Assembly: GCA_900551555.1 (NCBI GenBank)
Contig: URWC01000015.1
Span: 1-19,893 of the forward strand
Direction: 5' to 3'
DNA: 19,893 bases
Origin: an uncultured Collinsella sp.
GTDB taxonomy: Bacteria > Actinomycetota > Coriobacteriia > Coriobacteriales > Coriobacteriaceae
Shown here piece after piece: positions 8,833-15,300 of the stretch (its first letter is position 1; every line of letters starts with the position of its first letter). Under the pieces are notes generated by a model. That model searched no databases, was not told the origin of the DNA, and worked only from the letters and a program-made list of their open reading frames with translations. Both the position numbers and the translations under genes were made by a program.

Positions 8833-10015
8833 CGAGAAGCGCCTCCACTCCGGGCAGGGCCTTACCCTCGACGAGCTCCATGGAAGCGCCACCACCGGTG
8901 GAGATCCAGCTCATCTTGTCGGCCAGGTTGAACTTGTTGACAGCTGCGACAGAGTCACCACCGCCGATGATCGAGGTGCAGTCAGCCTCGGCGAGAGCCT
9001 CGGCGATAGCCTGGGTGCCGTGAGCAAAGTTGTCAAACTCGAAGACGCCCATGGGGCCGTTCCAGAACACGGTCTTGGCGCCCTTGACAGCCTCGGCATA
9101 GAGCTCCTCGGTCTTGGGACCGATGTCCATACCCTCACGATCGTCGGGGATAGCGTCGGAAGCAACAACCTCGGGGACAGCGTCCTCGCCAAAGTGATCG
9201 GCAACACGGTTGTCGATGGGGAGCAGGATCTTGACACCCTTCTCCTCGGCCTTCTTGAGCATCTCGCCGGCGCGCTCGACCCAGTCCTCTTCCTTGAGGG
9301 ACTGACCGACGGACAGGCCCTGAGCCAGGAAGAAGGTGTAGGCCATGCCGCCACCGATGATCAGGGTGTCAGCGGAGTCGATGAGGTGATCGAGAACGCC
9401 GATCTTGGAGGAAACCTTGGAACCGCCGACGATGGCGACGAAGGGGCGCTCGGGCTCGGCGAAGATGCCGGTCAGCGTGTCGACCTCCTTCTCGAGCAAG
9501 AAGCCGGCGACGGCAGGCAGGTAAGCGGCGGGGCCCACGACGGAACCCTGGGCGCGGTGAGCGGTGCCGAAGGCATCGAGAACGAAGACGTCACCATAGG
9601 AAGCGAGCTTCTTAGCGATCTCGGGATCGTTCTTCTTCTCACGCTTGTCAAAACGGACGTTCTCGAGAACGAGGACCTTACCCGGCTCGACGGCGGTGAC
9701 AGCCTCAGCAGCCTTCTCGCCGTAGGTGTCAGCGACAAAGGCAACGTCGAGACCAGAGAGCTCAGCGAGCTTCTTGGCGACGGGCTCGAGGGACAGCTCG
9801 GGCTGGAAGCCGGTGCCCTCGGGACGGCCGAGGTGGCTCATGAGGATGACGCGAGCGTTGTGCTCAACGAGGTAGTTGATGGTGGGCAGGGCAGCCTTGA
9901 TACGGGTGGTGTCGCCAACGACGCCATCCTTGATAGGCACGTTAAAGTCAACGCGGACGAGAACGCGCTTTCCGTCGACATCGATGTCGCGGACGGTCTT
10001 CTTGGTAAAGGCCAT
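8825..10015 (-). CDS. pgk: Phosphoglycerate kinase
   Basis: This enzyme transfers the phosphate of 1,3-bisphosphoglycerate to ADP, the first ATP-yielding step of lower glycolysis. It has 396 residues from the ATG at 10015. RVDFNVP (21-27), SHLGRP, the GPMGVFEF block, GGGDS and the C-terminal STGGGA motif mark the two domains and the hinge. The open frame begins 12 codons further upstream, but those codons do not resemble Pgk. An AAAGG lies 11 bases before the ATG, a long spacing. Between gap and pgk there is a terminator-like hairpin and then a smaller stem (10039-10045 with 10055-10061) in the pgk leader. Part of the pgk mRNA may therefore arise by read-through, processing or an unseen promoter. 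Confidence 0.96.
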   Translation of the reverse strand: MAFTKKTVRDIDVDGKRVLVRVDFNVPIKDGVVGDTTRIKAALPTINYLVEHNARVILMSHLGRPEGTGFQPELSLEPVAKKLAELSGLDVAFVADTYGEKAAEAVTAVEPGKVLVLENVRFDKREKKNDPEIAKKLASYGDVFVLDAFGTAHRAQGSVVGPAAYLPAVAGFLLEKEVDTLTGIFAEPERPFVAIVGGSKVSSKIGVLDHLIDSADTLIIGGGMAYTFFLAQGLSVGQSLKEEDWVERAGEMLKKAEEKGVKILLPIDNRVADHFGEDAVPEVVASDAIPDDREGMDIGPKTEELYAEAVKGAKTVFWNGPMGVFEFDNFAHGTQAIAEALAEADCTSIIGGGDSVAAVNKFNLADKMSWISTGGGASMELVEGKALPGVEALLDA

Positions 10016-10071
10016 GTTTGCTTCTACCTTTCGTACGTGTCTGCCTCCCATTACGGCAGACGATTTCTTAT

Positions 10072-10118
10072 AAAAAGGGCGCGACCCTAGGGTGTAAGCC
10101 CTATAAGGCCGCGCCCTT
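10072..10118 (-). terminator. Terminator-like hairpin between gap and pgk
   Basis: On the minus strand a 9-bp outer stem (10110-10118 with 10075-10083) and a 5-bp inner stem (10099-10103 with 10088-10092) are followed by TTTTTAT. It lies 38 bases after the gap stop and about 57 bases before the pgk start. It looks like a real or partial terminator that would make gap transcripts more abundant than pgk. Confidence 0.8.
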
Positions 10119-10155
10119 CTTTAGACGCTCAACGAGCTATTCGCTAAAAGCTAAA

Positions 10156-11181
10156 TTAAGCAACGAACTTCTCGAAGTACTTGATGGTGCGGACCATCTG
10201 AGAGGTGTAGGAGTTCTCGTTGTCGTACCAAGAGGTGACCTGAACGAGGGTCTGGCCGTTGCCGAGGTCAGAGCACATGGTCTGAGTGGCGTCGAAGATG
10301 GAGCCGTGGGTCTCGCCGACGATGTCGCGGGAGACGATCTGGTCCTCGTTGTAGGCGAAGGTCTCGGGGATGGTCTCGGCGTAGGCCTTCATGGCAGCGT
10401 TGACCTCGTCGACGGTGACCTTCTTGTCAACGACGGCGTAGAGGTTGGTCAGCGAGCCGGTCGGCGTCGGGACGCGCTGGGCGGCACCGATGAGCTTGCC
10501 GTTGAGCTCGGGGAGAACCAGGCCGATGGCCTTGGCAGCGCCCGTGGTGTTCGGGACGATGTTCTCGGAGCAGGCGCGGGAGCGACGGAAGTTGCCCTTG
10601 CGCTGCGGGCCGTCGAGCGGCATCTGGTCGCCGGTGAAGGCGTGGATGGTGGTCATGATGCCGGACACGATGGGAGCGAAGTCGTTCAGACCCTTGGCCA
10701 TCGGGGCGAGGCAGTTGGTGGTGCAGGAAGCAGCGGAGATGATGTTGTCCTCAGCGGTCAGCGTCTCATGGTTGACGTTGTACACGATGGTGGGCAGATC
10801 GCTGCCGGCCGGAGCGGAGATGACGACCTTCTTGGCGCCAGCGTTGATGTGGGCCTGAGCCTTAGCCTTGCTGGTGTAGAAGCCGGTGCACTCGAGAACG
10901 ACGTCGACGTCAAGGTCGCCCCAAGGCAGGTTGTTAGCGTCGGCCTCCTTGTAGATCTTGATCTCCTTGCCGTCAACGGTGATGGAATCCTCGCCAGCAA
11001 CGACCTCGTGATCGCGAGCGTAGTTGCCCTGCGTGGAGTCGTACTTCAGCAGGTAAGCGAGCATATCGGGAGAGGTGAGGTCGTTGATAGCGACGATCTC
11101 GGAGCCCTCATGACCGAACATCTGACGGAAAGCCAGACGACCGATGCGACCGAAGCCGTTAATAGCAACCTTTACTGCCAT
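10156..11181 (-). CDS. gap: Glyceraldehyde-3-phosphate dehydrogenase, type I
   Basis: This enzyme oxidises and phosphorylates glyceraldehyde 3-phosphate with NAD. Starting at the ATG at 11181 gives 341 residues. The Rossmann motif INGFGRIGR (7-15) opens the protein, the catalytic Cys153 is in SAASCTTNCLAP, and the C-terminal WYDNE motif is present. AAAGGAG lies 6 bases before the start. The open frame runs 34 codons further upstream to 11283 but crosses the predicted promoter and has no Gap character. It lies downstream of whiA with a 193-base AT-rich gap, where Bacillus has cggR before gapA, and probably has its own promoter. Confidence 0.97.
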   Translation of the reverse strand: MAVKVAINGFGRIGRLAFRQMFGHEGSEIVAINDLTSPDMLAYLLKYDSTQGNYARDHEVVAGEDSITVDGKEIKIYKEADANNLPWGDLDVDVVLECTGFYTSKAKAQAHINAGAKKVVISAPAGSDLPTIVYNVNHETLTAEDNIISAASCTTNCLAPMAKGLNDFAPIVSGIMTTIHAFTGDQMPLDGPQRKGNFRRSRACSENIVPNTTGAAKAIGLVLPELNGKLIGAAQRVPTPTGSLTNLYAVVDKKVTVDEVNAAMKAYAETIPETFAYNEDQIVSRDIVGETHGSIFDATQTMCSDLGNGQTLVQVTSWYDNENSYTSQMVRTIKYFEKFVA

Positions 11182-11253
11182 TGTGTCTCCTTTCGTAAGG
11201 CCCCCGCGAGCTACAGCGCCCGCCGTTGAGGCCCACAAACTAACCACTCGCCT

Positions 11254-11259
11254 AATATA
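11254..11259 (-). promoter_or_regulatory. Possible -10 element of the gap promoter
   Basis: TATATT on the minus strand lies in the AT-rich whiA-gap gap, preceded by a run of eight A. Transcription would begin near 11246, leaving a leader of about 65 bases. No good -35 box is visible at the right distance, so the call is weak. Confidence 0.35.
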
Positions 11260-11315
11260 CCTTTTTTTTGACTTGAATTTCACGAGAATGCTCGAAATTG
11301 AAAATCAAATTTACG

Positions 11316-11329
11316 TTAAAACGTTTTAA
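11316..11329. promoter_or_regulatory. Perfect 14-bp palindrome upstream of gap, candidate operator
   Basis: TTAAAACGTTTTAA is a perfect palindrome centred about 76 bases upstream of the predicted gap transcription start. The CG centre flanked by A/T resembles LacI-family operator geometry. A second imperfect hairpin (11276-11299, nine pairs with a 2-base bulge) lies between it and the -10 element. No T-run follows on the minus strand, so it is not a whiA terminator. Its regulatory role is inferred only from position and symmetry. Confidence 0.35.
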
Positions 11330-11374
11330 AGACTAAAATAGCAGCTAAATCCGTATAGTAGCAGTTTCGCTCAA

Positions 11375-12304
11375 CTACCTGTTTGCTTCAATGAGCTTTT
11401 CAAGCCTCAAAACACGATGGTAGAGGGCCGACTTCGACAAGGGAGGGTCGGCCATCTCGCCCAGATCGCGCAGCGACAGATCGGGATAGTGCTCGCGCAG
11501 GTCGCAAAAGACCGCCAAGGCGTCCGGAAGCGTGTCGCGCAAACCTCGCTGTTCGAGCTCATCGATCAACGCAAGCTGATGCTGGGCGGCACCCGCACTT
11601 CTGGTCTGATTGGCCAGCTCGGCATTCACGCGACGGTTCACATCGTTCTTAACCAACTTGACCGCGCGCGCCTCCTCGATCTCGGCAACGCTGCGCTTGG
11701 CACCAATCAGCTTTAAAAGATGCTCAATCTCCTCGGCACTCTTAATGTAGACAGCAAAGGACCCGCGCCGCGCGTTAACGCGCGCATGGACCCCAATCTG
11801 CTCCAATAGATCGCAAAGGCCCCGTGCATACTGCTCGCCCTGCACCGCGATCTCCAAATGAAAGTCGCCGCGGGGATCGGCCACGAAACCGCCGGCGATG
11901 AGCGCGCCGCGAATGTAGGCAAGCCTGCAGCAGGGACGGGCAACGATGTGCCGGGGAACACCAGCGACGAGCCCTCCCCTGCGGTCGAGAATGCCCAGCA
12001 GCACCAGAGCCTTGTCCAGGTCGGGCTGATCGGGCAGGGTAATGAGATAGTTACGGACCTTATGCAAGACCGATTTACGAACGGTGAATTCCGTTTTGAG
12101 CTTAAGGATGCGATGCGTCAGTGTGATCATCGTGCGCGCGACAGCGCCCGTCTCGGTCGCGACCGTCAAACGATACCGCCCGGAGCCGGCCAGCGAAAGT
12201 GTACCGCTCACACGCGTCAGGGCGGCAAGCGTCGACAAATCGCAGTATTCACATTCGGGTTCGCAGCGCGCGAGTTCGTCACGCACCTCGGCGGTAAACG
12301 ACAT
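11375..12304 (-). CDS. whiA: WhiA, DNA-binding regulator of sporulation/cell-division type
   Basis: WhiA proteins join a degenerate LAGLIDADG homing-endonuclease-like fold to a C-terminal helix-turn-helix. They bind DNA and affect cell division in Streptomyces and Bacillus. This protein has 309 residues: N-terminal SFTAEVRDEL, a cysteine cluster C14, C18, C21 near the start, the LAGLIDADG-like core (about 25-200, including AYIRGALIAGGFV), a NQTRSAGAAQHQL block that is strongly conserved in WhiA, and a C-terminal helix-turn-helix (about 245-300, with LSKSALYHRVLRLEKL). The ATG at 12304 lies 6 bases after the rapZ stop, so the two are co-transcribed. YvcK/CuvA, which usually lies between them, is absent here. 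Confidence 0.95.
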   Translation of the reverse strand: MSFTAEVRDELARCEPECEYCDLSTLAALTRVSGTLSLAGSGRYRLTVATETGAVARTMITLTHRILKLKTEFTVRKSVLHKVRNYLITLPDQPDLDKALVLLGILDRRGGLVAGVPRHIVARPCCRLAYIRGALIAGGFVADPRGDFHLEIAVQGEQYARGLCDLLEQIGVHARVNARRGSFAVYIKSAEEIEHLLKLIGAKRSVAEIEEARAVKLVKNDVNRRVNAELANQTRSAGAAQHQLALIDELEQRGLRDTLPDALAVFCDLREHYPDLSLRDLGEMADPPLSKSALYHRVLRLEKLIEANR

Positions 12305-12310
12305 GCAGGC

Positions 12311-13213
12311 CTATGCTTTCGTGTTGGCGCGCGACAGGTCGCGGTGGGAAATGCTCACGTGATATTGAGCGCCTTCCAAATAACGTGCCGTGGCCTCGGC
12401 GATGGCAACGCTGCGGTGTTGACCGCCCGTGCAGCCGATGGCAATAGAAAGCTGTGGCTTGCCCTCCGCGATATAGCCCGGCATCACCGTATCGAGCAGC
12501 TGCGTCCAAGCTTTCCAGAACTCCTGGGTCTTGGGATGGTCCAGAACAAAGTCGGAGACCTTCTTATCGAGACCGGTCATGGTGCGCATCTCGGGATCGT
12601 AGAACGGATTGGGCAGGAAGCGAACGTCGATCATAATGTCCGCCTCAACGGGCATACCGTGCTTAAAGCCAAACGAGAACACGTGAACGTCCATGAGCTG
12701 CTGGTCGGACAACTCGGAGAACGCCATGCGCAATTTGTTGCGCAGGGCAGAGGTACGCAGGCGGCTCGTGTCGATGATCATATCGGCTCGGTCGCGCACA
12801 CCCTGCAGCTGCAGGCGCTCGCGCTGAATCGCATCGGCCGTAGTCTCCCCCGGCTTGGCAATGGGATGGCGGCGGCGGTTTTCGCTATAACGACGGATCA
12901 GCACCTCGTCAGAGGCCTCGAGAAACACGATGTCACAGCTCATCTCGCGCTCCTCGAGTGCGGCAACGGCATCGAGCAGCTCATCGAACAAGCCCTGGCT
13001 GCGCAGGTCACAGGTGACGGCGAGATGCCTGCCCACGCCCGTATTGATGCCGACGAGCTCGGCAAGCTGGGCGATGAGACGCGGAGGCAGGTTATCGATG
13101 CAAAAATAGCCCATGTCCTCGAACACGTGCATGGCCTGTGTGCGGCCCGATCCGGACATTCCGGTGATGATGACGATATCGGGGATGCGCTCCGAGCGCT
13201 CCGCCGCATCCAT
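12311..13213 (-). CDS. rapZ: RapZ/YvcJ-family nucleotide-binding protein
   Basis: RapZ is a P-loop protein that binds nucleotides. In E. coli it is an RNA adaptor that delivers GlmZ to RNase E and so controls GlcN-6-P synthase. The P-loop GMSGSGRT (18-25) has Arg in place of the usual Lys, as I recall for actinobacterial members. FEDMGYFCIDNLPP (31-44), the DTS site (148-150) and the C-terminal GCTGGQHRS (260-268) are all present. Starting at the ATG at 13213 gives 300 residues, with AGGGAG 5 bases upstream. A second in-frame ATG at 13231 (306 residues) also has a good GGGAGG, so the exact start is undecided. Its neighbour nanE makes an amino-sugar phosphate, a fitting context. Confidence 0.94.
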   Translation of the reverse strand: MDAAERSERIPDIVIITGMSGSGRTQAMHVFEDMGYFCIDNLPPRLIAQLAELVGINTGVGRHLAVTCDLRSQGLFDELLDAVAALEEREMSCDIVFLEASDEVLIRRYSENRRRHPIAKPGETTADAIQRERLQLQGVRDRADMIIDTSRLRTSALRNKLRMAFSELSDQQLMDVHVFSFGFKHGMPVEADIMIDVRFLPNPFYDPEMRTMTGLDKKVSDFVLDHPKTQEFWKAWTQLLDTVMPGYIAEGKPQLSIAIGCTGGQHRSVAIAEATARYLEGAQYHVSISHRDLSRANTKA

Positions 13214-13243
13214 GGCATCTCCCTTTTGCATGTGCTGCCTCCC

Positions 13244-13281
13244 GAAAACAAGCGCGGGACCCAGCAACCCGGATCCCGCGC
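13244..13281 (-). terminator. Rho-independent terminator between nanE and rapZ
   Basis: On the minus strand the 8-bp stem (13274-13281 with 13252-13259), with inner GG/CC pairs, is followed by TTGTTTTC. It lies about 50 bases after the nanE stop and directly before the rapZ ribosome binding site. It probably ends the nan operon. If rapZ is transcribed from the TATACT-like element near 13302-13307, it would sit in the rapZ leader instead. Confidence 0.7.
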
Positions 13282-13332
13282 GGTCAATTGCCTATATTGA
13301 GTATACCGCCCCGAGCGGATACGAGGCCTGTC

Positions 13333-14019
13333 TTACGCCTCAAGTGCAGCCTTGAACCAACTCGTAATACTCGTGGGGTGTGTGATGGCGGTGCCGACGA
13401 CAACGGCCCAGGCGCCAGCATCGATCGCGGCGCGAGCCTCCTCGGGCGTATGCACGCGACCCTCGCAAATGATAGGAAGGCCGGGGAATTCCTCAGTCGC
13501 CTGACGCAGGAGCGGCAGGGCGGGGCCATCGGCCATGGTGCAGTCGATGGCGGCGACGCCGTGAGAAAGCGTGGTGGATACCAGGTCAAAGCCCATATCA
13601 ACAGCACGGCGAATATCCTCGATGGTGGCACAATCCGCCATCAGGAGCACACCCTCCTCGTGCAGCGGGCGGAAGGTATCCTCGACCGTCTTGCCATCGG
13701 GGCGCGGACGATCGGTGGCGTCGATCGCCACGATATCGGCACCGGCAGCAACGCAGGCGCGAGCGTGACGCAGCGTCGGCGTGATGTAAACGCCCTCGTG
13801 CCCATCCTTCCACAGGCCGATGACGGGAACCTCACAGCGACCCTTAATGGCGGCAATGTCGGCAAGGCCCTGGCAGCGAATGGCGGCGGCGCCGCCGAGC
13901 TCGCAAGCGCGAGACATTTGCGCCATGGTCTCGGGCGTACGAAGCGGCTCGCCCATATACGCCTGAACGCTCACGACGAGCTTGCCCTTCAGGGACTGGA
14001 TCAAAGGATCAACGGTCAT
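13333..14019 (-). CDS. nanE: N-acetylmannosamine-6-phosphate 2-epimerase
   Basis: NanE converts ManNAc-6-P to GlcNAc-6-P in sialic acid catabolism. Starting at the ATG at 14019 gives 228 residues, the usual size, as a TIM-barrel protein. LVVSVQA (14-20), AAIRCQG (45-51), the catalytic Lys71 in IGLWKDG, the DATDRPRPDG motif (100-109), STTLSHG (148-154), the second catalytic residue Glu186 in CEGRVHTPEEA, and the phosphate-binding VVVGTAIT (207-214) all fit the family. The open frame continues upstream to 14133, but that stretch is the translated palindrome 14046-14143 and not NanE. An AAAGG lies 11 bases before the start, an unusually long spacing. It follows nanK and ends the operon before the terminator at 13244-13281. 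Confidence 0.95.
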   Translation of the reverse strand: MTVDPLIQSLKGKLVVSVQAYMGEPLRTPETMAQMSRACELGGAAAIRCQGLADIAAIKGRCEVPVIGLWKDGHEGVYITPTLRHARACVAAGADIVAIDATDRPRPDGKTVEDTFRPLHEEGVLLMADCATIEDIRRAVDMGFDLVSTTLSHGVAAIDCTMADGPALPLLRQATEEFPGLPIICEGRVHTPEEARAAIDAGAWAVVVGTAITHPTSITSWFKAALEA

Positions 14020-14045
14020 GTTCGACTCAACCTTTCTCAAAAACA

Positions 14046-14143
14046 GCCTTCTGAGACACCGCACCTTGACGTTCAAACCGTCGCTCGCGTACCGAAGTAC
14101 GCTTCGCTCCTCTTTCACGTCAATCTGCGGCACCTCAGAAGGC
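14046..14143. repeat. 98-bp intergenic palindrome with a UUCG-capped centre, between nanK and nanE
   Basis: Two 27-base arms (14046-14072 and 14117-14143) pair in perfect register with 22 matches, in blocks of 10, 5 and 7 pairs. At the exact centre a 6-bp stem GCGTAC/GTACGC carries the loop TTCG on the minus strand, the stable C(UUCG)G tetraloop. The outer stem is followed on the minus strand by TGTTTTTGAG, so in the nan transcript it could act as a terminator or attenuator ahead of nanE. The size and symmetry also suit a dispersed palindromic repeat. It fills most of the 141-base gap; I see no gene in it. Confidence 0.75.
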
Positions 14144-14160
14144 GCACTTGGTAGCTATGT

Positions 14161-15126
14161 TTATTTCAACGACGCAAGAAGGTGTTCGGCGGCACCGATG
14201 AGCGGAGCATCGCCCTCCAGAGAACCGATGAGGATCGGCGTGTCCTGAAGCGGATCGAGCGCCTGGCTGGCATAGCCCTCGTGCACCGAATCCTTCCACG
14301 TCTGCGAACGCCAATCGGGACCTTGGTGAATCACGCCGCCCGAAAGCACGATGACCTCAGGGTCCAGGATGTTAGCGAGCGAGCCCAAGCTGGCCCCCAG
14401 CGCAAAGCCGGCGTCATGGATGACCTCGGTCGCCTTTGCGTCGCCCGCACGGCACAAATCGTTCACATCGCGACCGACCGAAGGACGGCTGGGGTCGACG
14501 CGGCCAAAACGCTCATCGTACATTCGACCAATGGAAGTGCCCGAAGCAACCGACTCCAGATGGCCGGAACGCCCGCAGGCGCAGGGAATGCCAGCGGCAG
14601 CCGAGCACTCGATGTGGCCCATATGGCCGGCAGCACCATGGAAACCCTGCATCACGCGGCCGTTCTCGACATATGCGCCGCCGATGCCCGTACCGATGCC
14701 AAGACACAAGACGGAGAACTTGCCCTTGCCGACGCCCCAGTGGGCCTCGCCCAGAGCATGAGCCTGCACGTCGCCTACAACGGCAACGGGAAGACCGAGG
14801 TCCTCGCGCAGGCGCGGCCCCAACTGAACGCCGGACCAGCCGGGCATGATCTCGTTGGCATACGCGATGGCGCCCGTCTTGGGATCGACGACGCCGGCGG
14901 CACCGATACCGACGCCAAGGACCTCGACATCGGGATTCGCCTCGAGAGCAGCCTTGATGGACGCCTCGATACGCTGGAAGACGGCCTCGCCGCCCTCCTG
15001 GGCCTCGGTAGGAACCTCGGCCTCAAAAACGGGATGGGGCACACTACCGTCAGCCGGGTACTCCATGATGGCAGTCGCGATCTTAGTTCCGCCGATATCG
15101 ACAGAGCAGACGTACTTGTTCTCCAT
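14161..15126 (-). CDS. nanK: ROK-family sugar kinase, probable N-acetylmannosamine kinase NanK
   Basis: This kinase is predicted to phosphorylate ManNAc to ManNAc-6-P between NanA and NanE. The start at 15126 gives 321 residues and is supported by AAGGAGA 5 bases upstream; the longer frame to 15153 is rejected. The ATP-binding DIGGTK (10-15), catalytic Asp119, the ROK block from GTGIGG (145-150) and the zinc region (168-191) are present. In the AGxxGH motif it has His168 (AGHMGH) where glucokinases have Glu; as I recall, this His is typical of NanK. The zinc motif reads CACGRSGHLE, with His188 in place of the third Cys. The GGAG lies in a 13-base dyad (15132-15144). Specificity rests mainly on the operon. 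Confidence 0.82.
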   Translation of the reverse strand: MENKYVCSVDIGGTKIATAIMEYPADGSVPHPVFEAEVPTEAQEGGEAVFQRIEASIKAALEANPDVEVLGVGIGAAGVVDPKTGAIAYANEIMPGWSGVQLGPRLREDLGLPVAVVGDVQAHALGEAHWGVGKGKFSVLCLGIGTGIGGAYVENGRVMQGFHGAAGHMGHIECSAAAGIPCACGRSGHLESVASGTSIGRMYDERFGRVDPSRPSVGRDVNDLCRAGDAKATEVIHDAGFALGASLGSLANILDPEVIVLSGGVIHQGPDWRSQTWKDSVHEGYASQALDPLQDTPILIGSLEGDAPLIGAAEHLLASLK

Positions 15127-15190
15127 GTCGCTCTCCTTAGGAGATAAAAACAACTACAGGAAATGAAGGCGGTGTTATCGCCGCAACTCA

Positions 15191-15300
15191 GTAAAGGTTT
15201 CCCAGGTGCCCGAGGTTGGGGTGAAAGTGGTCGGGCGTTGACCTAATGGGTCACGCCCGACCACTTTCACCCCAAGATCGGGTGCCTGGGGAAGCTTTAC
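15191..15300. repeat. 110-bp intergenic palindrome between nanA and nanK
   Basis: Positions 15191-15245 mirror 15246-15300. A perfect 23-bp core (15216-15238 with 15253-15275) continues outward through two mismatches, blocks of 5, 6 and 2 pairs joined by G-T pairs, one further mismatch, and a terminal GTAAAG/CTTTAC. A short GACC/GGTC stem with loop TAATG caps the centre. The right end includes the nanA stop codon. No T-run follows on either strand, so it is not a standard terminator. It could be a REP/MITE-like element or an RNA processing and stability stem. The remaining bases to nanK hold only a small GGCG/CGCC hairpin and the nanK ribosome binding site. Confidence 0.85.

Noticed and set aside
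14020..14133. N-terminal extension of NanE by 38 residues
   Set aside because: The extension is the translated palindrome 14046-14143 and the canonical NanE N-terminus starts at 14019.
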